Shown here: piece by piece, positions 1 through 7,322 of the stretch | Layout of the letters: the number at the start of each line of letters is the position of its first letter | Numbering within the stretch: position 1 is the first letter of the stretch | DNA from: JAXIHJ01 sp034189755 | Lineage (GTDB): Bacteria > Planctomycetota > Phycisphaerae > SM23-33 | Assembly (NCBI GenBank): GCA_034189755.1 | Contig: JAXIHJ010000077.1 | Span: forward strand, 1 to 18,727 | DNA length: 18,727 nt | Direction of reading: 5' to 3' | Translations under genes and position numbers: made by a program | Notes under the pieces: model-generated | What the model was told of the DNA's origin: nothing | Database searches by the model: none | Seen by the model: only the letters and a program-made list of their open reading frames with translations

Positions 1-728
1 ACCGCGAGCAGAGCATTGTCAGGCAAAAAGGCGAGATTCCAGATTTCGTCGCACCCTAAAGTTGGAAGCCCCTTCCAGACGTCACCGAACGAGGCGGCTT
101 TTGTGAAGCTCGGCAGATTCCAAATAGTAATCCGATTACAATAGTCAGGGGAAGCGAAAGCAATCCGACGTCCGTCGCCCGAAAAGGCAATTGCCTCCAC
201 GTCCCAAAGTGGCAACTCAGGTAGATTAATCGTTTTTTTGTTTGCTATATCATACAGATAAACACCTCCCCTTCCGAGACTAGTGAAAAAGGCAATTGTT
301 TGACCATTCGGTGATAGTTCGCTAACAGTAGCAACAAGAAACAGATCAGAGCGAGGCAACAGTTGCTTGCCGTCTTTCATACGCCAAACGTCTATCTGCA
401 CATTACCGCAAAAAAAACCGTTCCAGCTCTCAGACGCCAGCAGGAAACCGTCATCGGAAAACTTCAGCCGTTCACACGAGTATAGATCATGCTTGAAACG
501 AGCAACTTCTTTTCCACTTTGAACATCGCGGATGTGAATCCACCCATCGCAACATCCAATGGCGATTTTGTTTCCATCGGGAGTGAAAGCAATCGAGTGA
601 ACACTATCAGTCTCTTTAATACAGTTGCCTTGGCGAACAACTGGTACCGAACAGCCCAGAGGGAAAATCAATGAAACAAGGAGAAGAGCGATTAGATAGA
701 ATTGCATCGTCTGTTTGCAAGTCAACAT
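1..728 (-). CDS. WD40-repeat lipoprotein, C-terminal part cut by window edge
   Basis: I translated this minus-strand frame by hand; it stays open from 728 to the window edge, giving 242 residues with no stop. It starts with a lipoprotein signal peptide: a short front with one Lys, a hydrophobic run at residues 10-24 and a lipobox PLGC with Cys26, so the product should be lipid-anchored outside the inner membrane. The rest reads as WD40/beta-propeller blades with repeated phrases such as IAFTPDGNKIAIG, LKFSDDGFLLAS and IAFSGDGRRIAFAS, each followed by a W-x-hydrophobic strand (WIHIRDV, IDVWRM, ITIWNL). The ATG at 728 is preferred over the in-frame ATG at 707 because GGAG lies 5 nt upstream of it. 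Three 60-nt lines counted by hand give 40-50% GC against 72% for one murG line, so the gene differs from its neighbours. Propellers of this kind usually bind proteins; the partner cannot be read from the sequence. Confidence 0.85.
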   Translation of the reverse strand, partial: MLTCKQTMQFYLIALLLVSLIFPLGCSVPVVRQGNCIKETDSVHSIAFTPDGNKIAIGCCDGWIHIRDVQSGKEVARFKHDLYSCERLKFSDDGFLLASESWNGFFCGNVQIDVWRMKDGKQLLPRSDLFLVATVSELSPNGQTIAFFTSLGRGGVYLYDIANKKTINLPELPLWDVEAIAFSGDGRRIAFASPDYCNRITIWNLPSFTKAASFGDVWKGLPTLGCDEIWNLAFLPDNALLA

Positions 729-779
729 GGCAACTCCGAAACAGAACTCAATGCCGATTAAGCAATTGGCACGTCAGCT

Positions 780-808
780 ATTATAAGACCGTTCCCGCTT
801 ATTTCCAA
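780..808 (-). promoter_or_regulatory. Sigma70-type promoter of the WD40 lipoprotein gene
   Basis: On the minus strand TTGGAA (808-803) is followed after exactly 17 nt by a perfect TATAAT (785-780). Transcription would begin near 773, leaving a leader of about 45 nt before the ATG at 728. The fit to consensus is 4/6 and 6/6 with ideal spacing. This suggests the lipoprotein gene is transcribed separately from the murG operon upstream. Confidence 0.6.
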
Positions 809-827
809 GACCCCCGCTTCCTTCCGG

Positions 828-857
828 CCTGCCTGCCGTGGCATCGGCGAAGGCAGG
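828..857. repeat. Short GC-rich hairpin in the murG/WD40 intergenic gap
   Basis: The arms CCTGCC (832-837) and GGCAGG (852-857) form a 6-bp stem, with an extra direct CCTG copy at 828. No T-run follows on either strand, so it is not a classical intrinsic terminator. From memory, similar CCTGCC...GGCAGG pieces occur as dispersed intergenic repeats in environmental genomes, but I cannot test that here. Nearby, the sequence GTTCGGCAAGCTCAC (894-908) resembles GTTCGACAAAGCTCAC inside the repeat at 13461-13614. Confidence 0.3.
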
Positions 858-940
858 TCGCGGCTCATGGAATATAAGATCCGACCTTCGACCGTTCGGC
901 AAGCTCACGGCAAGCAAAGCTCAAGACAAGCAATCCGCAA

Positions 941-2023
941 TCACATCAGCCATTTGGCGACCTGCTCGGCGGCGTCAGCTTTTGCCTCGGCGGCGGCTGC
1001 CTGACGCATCGTGTCGAGGCGCTTTTCGTCCTTCATAATCGGCGGGAGAATGTCTCTCAGGCGCGCTGCGTTTACGGCGATGTTGCCGGAATCCTCGCAG
1101 ACAATCGCCGCTCCGGCGCGGGCCAGGCCGGCGGCGTTGAGCTTCTGATGCCGGTCGGCGTGATAAGGATACGGCATCAGCACAGCCGGCGTGGCGGTCG
1201 CAGCCAACTCGGCCACCGTCACCGCGCCGGCACGGCACAGCGCCAGGTCGGCGGCTGCGTAGGCCAGGTCCATACGCCGACAATACTCAATAGTCCGGCA
1301 AAAAGGCGCCTGCATTTGCTTGTTTTTAGCGACATGCAGCACCTGCCAGGTTTCGGCCAGCGGCGCCAGGTCGTCGGCGAGCGCCGCCAGTGAATCGCCT
1401 ACCGACTCAGCCAGCAGGCTGCCGCCGAAGACCAACAGCGTTTTTCGGTCCGGGCGCAAATCGAAATGGCGCATTGCTTCGGCCCTGTCGCCGTCGGCCA
1501 GGCCGGCGCGAATCGGACAGCCGACGTGCCTGACCTTCCGCCGCACCGGCGGCGGGAAACAATCCTTCGTCGACCTGAACTGAGTGAAAATGACGTTTGC
1601 GCGGCGGGCGAGATATTGATTGGCCTTGCCGGGCACTGCGTCGCAGTTGAGCAGTCCGCTGCGGACGCCGGCCCGCGCCGCCTGCCGCACAACCGCCGCG
1701 GCTGCGAAGCCGCCCAACCCCAACACCGCCGCAGGCTTCAGGTCGCGGACCATGTCGCGGCTAAGCGCACTGGACCGACCCCACGCAAGCAGAAAGCCGA
1801 CAATGCACCATGGCTTCTTGAGACTCGGCAGCGGGCGGATTGGTTGAGTAACGACCCCGCATCGCTGAGCGTCCAGGATTTGCCGGTCGATCGGGCGGTT
1901 AGAGCAGGCGAAGATAATCTTCGCGGTCGGCCGACAGGCCCGCAGTGCTTTGGCAACAGCGAGACCCGGGATAATATGTCCGCCCGTGCCGCCGCCGGCG
2001 AAGATGTATATCGGTTCGCTCAC
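941..2023 (-). CDS. murG: MurG, UDP-GlcNAc:lipid I GlcNAc transferase (divergent)
   Basis: A 360-residue GT28-fold enzyme that adds GlcNAc to lipid I to make lipid II on the inner face of the membrane. It opens with the family glycine-rich loop GGGTGGH (residues 10-16). The C-terminal half has LCRAGAVTVAE and a PYPYHADRHQKLNAAGL segment matching the UDP-GlcNAc-binding region. The start is a GTG at 2023 overlapping the ftsW stop by 4 nt (GTGA), which implies translational coupling; the frame stays open to 2356, but that part lies inside ftsW. The length is normal. Two motifs deviate: the usual HEQNAVPG reads LNCDAVPG, and the usual GGSQGA reads GGSLLAE. Position at the end of the dcw run supports MurG despite these changes. 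It is the last gene of the operon in this window. Confidence 0.92.
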   Translation of the reverse strand: MSEPIYIFAGGGTGGHIIPGLAVAKALRACRPTAKIIFACSNRPIDRQILDAQRCGVVTQPIRPLPSLKKPWCIVGFLLAWGRSSALSRDMVRDLKPAAVLGLGGFAAAAVVRQAARAGVRSGLLNCDAVPGKANQYLARRANVIFTQFRSTKDCFPPPVRRKVRHVGCPIRAGLADGDRAEAMRHFDLRPDRKTLLVFGGSLLAESVGDSLAALADDLAPLAETWQVLHVAKNKQMQAPFCRTIEYCRRMDLAYAAADLALCRAGAVTVAELAATATPAVLMPYPYHADRHQKLNAAGLARAGAAIVCEDSGNIAVNAARLRDILPPIMKDEKRLDTMRQAAAAEAKADAAEQVAKWLM

Positions 2024-3195
2024 ACCGCGTAACCCGCGCCCCGAGATATAGCATGGCCACTTAAATGAGCGCGCCGGGATGTAACGGATATGATTATCGC
2101 CGTCGCGGCGGCCATGACAACCAGCGAGGTCCCGCCGGCTGAGACGAACGGCATACCCATGCCCGTCGGCGGCGCGGCGACGAGGTCCACGGCTATGTGC
2201 AACACCGCCTGCAACGCGACGAGGAACCCCAAAGCACCGGCCAGCAGTTGCCCGAACCCGTCGCTCGCCCGCACGGCTGCACGCCGCACGTGCCAAATCC
2301 ACAACACCAGCAGGCCCATCAGCAGCATCGCGCCGATAAAGCCCCACTCTTCGCAAAATACAGAGAAGATGAAATCCGTGCTGTCCTCCGGCAGGAAGCC
2401 CAGCTTCATTTCACCGCCGCCGACACCCTTGCCCGTCCAGCCTCCGGTAATTATCGCCAACAGCGATTGGCGCGGCTGATAGGCGCACGGGTTTGTCTTC
2501 GACCACGGATCGAAAACCGCCTGGATGCGCTGCCAGCGATTCGGGTTCCTGACGACGAGCCAGAAGAACCCGCCGGCAGCCGGGGCAAACAAACTCGCAA
2601 GATAGCACCAGGGGACGCCGGCGAGGAACATAGTAGCAACCGCCGCGGCGCCGAGAAGAAAGCCCGTGCTGAAGTCCTGTGTAATAACAAGGGCGACGCA
2701 CAGGCCCGTCAGCCCCGCCGCCGGCAGGAACGTCCGCCGGAAACTCCGCACGTTCGTCGTCTGACGCGACAGCCAGCCGGCCAGGAATATCACAAGCGCG
2801 AACTTTACCAGCTCCGAAGGCTGAAAGCCTATAGCGGCTCCGGGCGGACCGATGCGTATCCAGCGGTGCCGGCCGGCGACGGAATGCCCGATGCCCGGCA
2901 CGAAGACCGCTATCGCGCAGATAATCGCCACGCCGAGCAAAACCGCCCCGAGTATCGGCCAGCGCTTCCCGTGGGCAAGCCTGCGATAGTCCAGACGCCA
3001 CGCCGTCAGAAGCACGACAGCCGCCACGGCTGCGAATATGGTGTGGCGAACGTCCAGGCGGGCATACCACGGGCCCGGGCGCACCACCGACGCCACGGCG
3101 CTGTGCACCATCACCACGCCCAGCAAAAGCAGCCCAAAAGTCGTAACAATCAGCCCCCGCCCAGTCGAATTGTCCCTCAATGGAATCCGTTCCAT
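2020..3195 (-). CDS. ftsW: FtsW, septal peptidoglycan glycosyltransferase (SEDS)
   Basis: A 391-residue polytopic membrane protein of the SEDS family, which polymerises lipid II into glycan strands at the division site with its partner FtsI. Family signatures are visible: GRHRWIRIGP followed by FQPSELVKFA, then ITQDFSTG, the loop KLGFLPEDSTDFIF followed by EEWGFIGA, and near the end PPTGMGMPFVSAGGTSL. RodA and SpoVE share these signatures; FtsW is chosen because of the dcw location next to murG and ftsI. The ATG at 3195 has AAGGA about 8 nt upstream. The stop overlaps the murG GTG by 4 nt, and the gene begins 42 nt after mraY ends, in the place where murD usually intervenes. Confidence 0.94.
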   Translation of the reverse strand: MERIPLRDNSTGRGLIVTTFGLLLLGVVMVHSAVASVVRPGPWYARLDVRHTIFAAVAAVVLLTAWRLDYRRLAHGKRWPILGAVLLGVAIICAIAVFVPGIGHSVAGRHRWIRIGPPGAAIGFQPSELVKFALVIFLAGWLSRQTTNVRSFRRTFLPAAGLTGLCVALVITQDFSTGFLLGAAAVATMFLAGVPWCYLASLFAPAAGGFFWLVVRNPNRWQRIQAVFDPWSKTNPCAYQPRQSLLAIITGGWTGKGVGGGEMKLGFLPEDSTDFIFSVFCEEWGFIGAMLLMGLLVLWIWHVRRAAVRASDGFGQLLAGALGFLVALQAVLHIAVDLVAAPPTGMGMPFVSAGGTSLVVMAAATAIIISVTSRRAHLSGHAISRGAGYAV

Positions 3196-3237
3196 CGGTT
3201 CATCCTTGCTGCCAACCGCAGCTTACGCCGCCTGTTG

Positions 3238-4374
3238 TTATCTCAATTTCAGTGTCGCCAGTGCAATTGCGGCGAAGACGATTCCCAGCAGCCAGAACCG
3301 CACGACCACTTTCGACTCAGGCCAGCCGCCGAGATGAAAATGGTGGTGCAGCGGGGCGCAGCGAAACAGGCGCCTTCCTTGTACACCATCGGCAGGTCTG
3401 GTGGCCTTGAAATAGGCAACTTGCAACATAACGCTGACGGCTTCCATCACGAACACGCCGCCGGCTATCAGCAGCAGTATTTCCTGGCGGGTAACCACGG
3501 CGACGTAGCCGATCAGCCCGCCCAGCGGGAGCGAGCCTGTATCGCCCATGAACACCTGCGCCGGGTGGGCGTTGTACCACAGAAAGCCCATGCACGCGCC
3601 CAGCATAGCCGCGCACAGCACGGTCATCTCAGCAGCGCCGGCCACCAGCGGCAGGTGGAACAGCCGCGACCATTCCGCCACGCCGGCTATCCACGCCATC
3701 AGCAGGAAGAAGGCCGCCACAATCACCATGCAACCCGACGCCAGGCCGTCCATGCCGTCGGTAAGATTTACCGCGTTGGAAGAGCCTACCATCGTCAGGA
3801 CCGTGATGATAACGTGGGCCAGCAGCGGCAAGTAGATCGGGTTGGACTTGAAAGGAAAGTAGAAGCTGTGGGCGGGATTTACCAGCCGACCTGCCATGTC
3901 CACAACGTGGCTCTCGCGCCCCTGGCTGTAAATGTATATGGACAGCAGCACGGCCAGGCCTATCTGGAAGAGGATTTTCTGCCACATTTTCAGGCCGTCG
4001 CGCGTGCCCTTGCCGGCGGCCAACCGCAACTTGAACCAGTCGTCCACGCCGCCCAGCAGCCCCAGCCAAAGAAGCGCAAGCATCGCCATGCGGATGTACA
4101 TGTTGCCCAAATTGGCAAACAAAAGTGTCGAGACAAAGACGGCCAGAACAACCAGCGCGCCGCCCATAGTTGGTGTGTTGGATTTGTGCCTCGTCAGCTC
4201 GTTCAGGTCGGCGTGGTCGAATTCGGGACGGTCGCCGAGCTTGCGCCTGATGAGCATGCGGATCATCCGCCGCCCCAGCAGCAGGACCACAGCAAAGCCG
4301 ACCATCGCCGCCGCCGCGATGCGAAGTATCAGCCCGCCCTTCGAGAAATACTCTGAGAACAGATAGTAAATCAA
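3238..4374 (-). CDS. mraY: MraY, phospho-MurNAc-pentapeptide translocase
   Basis: An integral membrane enzyme of 378 residues that transfers phospho-MurNAc-pentapeptide from UDP to undecaprenyl phosphate, forming lipid I. Visible family features are NTPTMGGALVV after the first helices, GGVDDWFKLR with the Asp-Asp pair, NAVNLTDGMDGLASG, FMGDTGSLPLGG, and the C-terminal APLHHHFHLGGW histidine motif. The N-terminus MIYYLF is typical. The start codon is TTG at 4374, overlapping the murF stop by 4 nt (TTGA); no other start gives the expected N-terminus, so expression probably depends on coupling to murF. The common HxxKxGTPTMGG stretch reads HKSNTPTMGG here, a small change outside the core Asp and His residues. 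Confidence 0.95.
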   Translation of the reverse strand: MIYYLFSEYFSKGGLILRIAAAAMVGFAVVLLLGRRMIRMLIRRKLGDRPEFDHADLNELTRHKSNTPTMGGALVVLAVFVSTLLFANLGNMYIRMAMLALLWLGLLGGVDDWFKLRLAAGKGTRDGLKMWQKILFQIGLAVLLSIYIYSQGRESHVVDMAGRLVNPAHSFYFPFKSNPIYLPLLAHVIITVLTMVGSSNAVNLTDGMDGLASGCMVIVAAFFLLMAWIAGVAEWSRLFHLPLVAGAAEMTVLCAAMLGACMGFLWYNAHPAQVFMGDTGSLPLGGLIGYVAVVTRQEILLLIAGGVFVMEAVSVMLQVAYFKATRPADGVQGRRLFRCAPLHHHFHLGGWPESKVVVRFWLLGIVFAAIALATLKLR

Positions 4375-5813
4375 CTCTTGCCGCCTTTCGACTTGCTTCT
4401 ACCGGACCGTGAGCCTGCCCTGCCCGAAGCTCGTTTGGCAAACGCTTTGCGGATAGGCTCGACCAGCCGTTCCATCGCCGCAGCCCGAGAGCCTTTGACC
4501 AGTACGGTGTCGCCGCGACGCAGCAGACCGGGCAGGCCACGAACGGCCTTGAGAACCGATCCGAATGTCTCGGTCGCCAATCCCGCTTCGGCCGCACCCT
4601 CGGCGATATATCGACCCAGCGGGCCGACACCGATGAGAAAATCCAGTTTCCTCTCGGCCACTTCGCGACCGGTCCGCAGATGTATCTGCTCTGCCTGGCT
4701 GCCCAGCTCGATCATGTCGCCGGCGACGAGCACCTTCCGCCTGCCGGCGCCTTCGGCCAGTACGTCGGCCGCCGCCAGCATACTGGCGGGATTGGCGTTG
4801 TAGGCGTCGTTGATGATTTTTACGCCGCCGGCGTCAATCCGCTCCAGCCGCATCGCCACGCCTTCAAAGTCGGCCAGCGCATCGCCTGCATCGTCCTGGC
4901 TTATGCCCATACGTTGTGCGACGGCTATCGCCGCCAGTGCGTTCAGCGCGTTGTGCCGGCCAGGCAGCGGCAGCGAAAACCACCTCCGCCCATTCAGCTC
5001 AAACCGCTGGCCGGCGCCTTTGGGCTCGGTAGCGGTCAGGCGAAGGTCCGACAACCCGGAGACGCCGAATCGCACAATCCGAACGTTGTCGTAGACCCGC
5101 AGCGCGCGGTCGAGAAATTCGCTGTCCGCCGAGACGACGGCCAGGCCGTTGTCGCAAAGCCCGCCCAGGATCGCAGCCTTTTCTGCGGCTACCTGCTTGA
5201 TGTTGTTGAGCTTTTCCAGGTGAGTTTCAGCCACCGAGGTGATGACGGCGATGTTCGGGCGCACCAGCCGCACCAGCGAGGCAATCTCACCGGGGGCGCT
5301 GGAGCCGATTTCGCAAACTACGTAGTCGTCGCCGACATTCATGCCGAGCAGCGTCAGCGGCACGCCTACGGCGTTATTGAAGCTTGCGGGGGCCTGCGTG
5401 CCTTTCAATCGGCTCGACAGAATATGATGAATCATCTGCTTGACGGTCGTCTTGCCGTTCGAGCCGGTTACCCCCACAACAACCGCCGAACAGAGACCGC
5501 GATTTTGCGCCGCCAGCTCACCGAGGGCCTGCTGAGTGTCCTCCACGCCGATCAGCCCACCGGGAAAGAGCTTCAGTAATTCCGGCGGGATTTCGGCATG
5601 GCGAGATACAATCGCCGCGGGGCAGCCAGCCTTGCAGGCTGCTTCCAGAAACTTATGCGCGTCGAACCGCTCACCCCGAAGCGCGACGAACAGCCTGCCG
5701 TCCGAGACCGTCCGCGTATCCGTGCTGATACCCGAAACAGTCAGCTTGGCGCCCAGACTCATCCAGCGGCCGTGCACCGCTCGGCGGATTTCTTCCAGCG
5801 TCATCGGCCTCAT
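4371..5813 (-). CDS. murF: MurF, UDP-MurNAc-tripeptide:D-Ala-D-Ala ligase
   Basis: A 480-residue cytoplasmic Mur ligase that adds D-Ala-D-Ala to UDP-MurNAc-tripeptide using ATP. The N-terminal substrate domain contains STDTRTVSDGRLFVALRG (about residues 30-47). The ATP loop is GVTGSNGKTT (114-123), the central domain has FNNAVGVPLTLL, and the C-terminal domain carries INDAYNANPASM, a MurF hallmark. The ATG at 5813 has GGAG 5 nt upstream and overlaps the murE stop by 4 nt (ATGA). The last 20 or so residues are a low-complexity tail rich in Ser, Gly, Arg and Lys, beyond the usual family end. The gene runs into mraY by a 4-nt overlap. Confidence 0.96.
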   Translation of the reverse strand: MRPMTLEEIRRAVHGRWMSLGAKLTVSGISTDTRTVSDGRLFVALRGERFDAHKFLEAACKAGCPAAIVSRHAEIPPELLKLFPGGLIGVEDTQQALGELAAQNRGLCSAVVVGVTGSNGKTTVKQMIHHILSSRLKGTQAPASFNNAVGVPLTLLGMNVGDDYVVCEIGSSAPGEIASLVRLVRPNIAVITSVAETHLEKLNNIKQVAAEKAAILGGLCDNGLAVVSADSEFLDRALRVYDNVRIVRFGVSGLSDLRLTATEPKGAGQRFELNGRRWFSLPLPGRHNALNALAAIAVAQRMGISQDDAGDALADFEGVAMRLERIDAGGVKIINDAYNANPASMLAAADVLAEGAGRRKVLVAGDMIELGSQAEQIHLRTGREVAERKLDFLIGVGPLGRYIAEGAAEAGLATETFGSVLKAVRGLPGLLRRGDTVLVKGSRAAAMERLVEPIRKAFAKRASGRAGSRSGRSKSKGGKS

Positions 5814-7276
5814 AAACGCTCCTTTTGCTTTTGCACTGCCTCGGCGGCCACCTCGACGTCGTCAAAATGGATCCGCTTCGAGCCGATAACCTGATAGTTC
5901 TCGTGCCCTTTGCCGGCAACGAGCACCACGTCGCCGCTTTCGGCCAGGCTTACCGCCAATTCGATTGCGGTTCGACGGTCGGGCTCAACGCGAACCTCTT
6001 CATTGTCGACATCCTGCAGGCCGGCGACTATGTCGTCAATGATTGCTTCTGGTTTTTCGCTCCGCGGGTTGTCTGAGGTAATCACGACCACGTCGGCCAA
6101 ATCGCGGGCGACGCGGGCCATTCTCGGCCGCTTGGTATGGTCACGATCGCCACCGCAGCCGAACACCACGAGGATCCGCCCGCGCGTAACAGGCCGAAGC
6201 GAACTCAACACGTTCGCCAAGGCGTCGTCGGTGTGGGCGTAATCGACGAATACGTCGTACGGCGCATCGACGCGGACGCGTTCCAGCCGGCCCGGAATGC
6301 GATGAACGCCGCTCAGCGCAGCGGCGATAATCGGCAATTCCACGCCCAGCACCGCACAAGCGCCGGCGGCGGCCAGGCAGTTAAACACGTTGTGCCGGCC
6401 GATCAGCGACGTGGTTACCTGCGCCTGCTCGCCGCCGCGTATGAGTGTGAATTTCGAGCCGGTATCGTCGATTTGCTCGATCCGGCCTCGTAAGTCGGCG
6501 GCCGGGCTAAGCCCGTACCAGGTTACCGCCGCCTTGGTGGCCTGGGCGATTACCTCACCGGCAGGGTCGTCACGGTTGATAACCGCCGAGCCGCTCGCAG
6601 CCAGGGCCTCGAACAGGCGACGCTTGGCCGCCAGATAGGCATCCATCGTACCGTGGTAGTCCAAATGATCGCCGGACAGGTTCGTGAACACACCTACTCG
6701 AAAATCGATCCCACACGCGCGGCGCTGGTCCAGTGCGTGCGAGGATACCTCCATCACCAGGTGGGTCCGCCCGGCGGCAAGCATTTCCTCCATCATCTCG
6801 GCCAGCGCTACCGCACCGGGGGTAGTCGTTCGCGCAGGGATCGACCGCGAGCCGGTCTTGTAGCCAATGGTGCCCAGCATGGCAGGCTGAAAGCCTCCTG
6901 CCCGGAGAATCGCAGCGATGAGATGCGTGGCGGTGCTCTTGCCGTTGGTGCCGGTAACGGCAATGTTGATTAGTTTACGAGCAGGCCAGCCTCGAATAGC
7001 CTGAGCCAGGGGTCCTGCAACCCGGCGGGTATCTTCCACAACGGCACAGGGCAGTCCGGCGGGCACGGTTGAGGTGTCCTGGCACACAACGGCCTCACAG
7101 CCGGCGGCTGCGGCGGCGCAGATGTGTTTGTGCCCGTCGTCGCAGGTGCCCCGAACTGCTACGAAGCAGCTTCCGGCACCACAGCAGCGAGAATCGTCGC
7201 AGACGCCCAGCACCTCCGCATCGCCTCGGCGGCGCGCCTGGATTGCAGCCTCCGTAAGTAACCGCGAAAACCTCAT
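5810..7276 (-). CDS. murE: MurE, UDP-MurNAc-dipeptide:meso-DAP ligase
   Basis: A 488-residue Mur ligase that adds the third stem-peptide residue. The ATP loop is TGTNGKST (108-115; Ser replaces the more usual second Thr), TTTPGAV lies near 150, and the C-terminal domain has VDYAHTDDAL, GCGGDRDHTKRP and SDNPRSEKPEAI. The DNPR motif (402-405) is the known signature of meso-diaminopimelate specificity, as opposed to lysine enzymes, so the wall is predicted to be meso-DAP type. The start is uncertain: ATG at 7276 is taken, but an in-frame GTG at 7282 adds two residues, and neither has a strong Shine-Dalgarno. The gap to ftsI is about 46 nt; the stop overlaps murF by 4 nt. Confidence 0.95.
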   Translation of the reverse strand: MRFSRLLTEAAIQARRRGDAEVLGVCDDSRCCGAGSCFVAVRGTCDDGHKHICAAAAAGCEAVVCQDTSTVPAGLPCAVVEDTRRVAGPLAQAIRGWPARKLINIAVTGTNGKSTATHLIAAILRAGGFQPAMLGTIGYKTGSRSIPARTTTPGAVALAEMMEEMLAAGRTHLVMEVSSHALDQRRACGIDFRVGVFTNLSGDHLDYHGTMDAYLAAKRRLFEALAASGSAVINRDDPAGEVIAQATKAAVTWYGLSPAADLRGRIEQIDDTGSKFTLIRGGEQAQVTTSLIGRHNVFNCLAAAGACAVLGVELPIIAAALSGVHRIPGRLERVRVDAPYDVFVDYAHTDDALANVLSSLRPVTRGRILVVFGCGGDRDHTKRPRMARVARDLADVVVITSDNPRSEKPEAIIDDIVAGLQDVDNEEVRVEPDRRTAIELAVSLAESGDVVLVAGKGHENYQVIGSKRIHFDDVEVAAEAVQKQKERL

Positions 7277-7322
7277 CGCCACGAGTCTGCTTTACCTGCG
7301 CCGCGTAGTCAAGTACCTGCAA

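Noticed and set aside
2024..2356. Upstream extension of the murG frame giving a 471-residue protein
   Set aside because: The extra part lies wholly inside ftsW and precedes the standard MurG N-terminus; the GTG at 2023 overlaps the ftsW stop as expected for coupling.
2197..4356. A long open frame on the plus strand (about 719 codons) opposite ftsW and mraY
   Set aside because: It is antisense to two clearly recognised membrane-protein genes, has low-complexity Arg/Gln/His-rich translation and no domain. Such shadow frames are common in GC-rich DNA.
4680..5579. A 299-codon plus-strand frame opposite murF
   Set aside because: It is antisense to a well-conserved Mur ligase, with no family signature or ribosome site.
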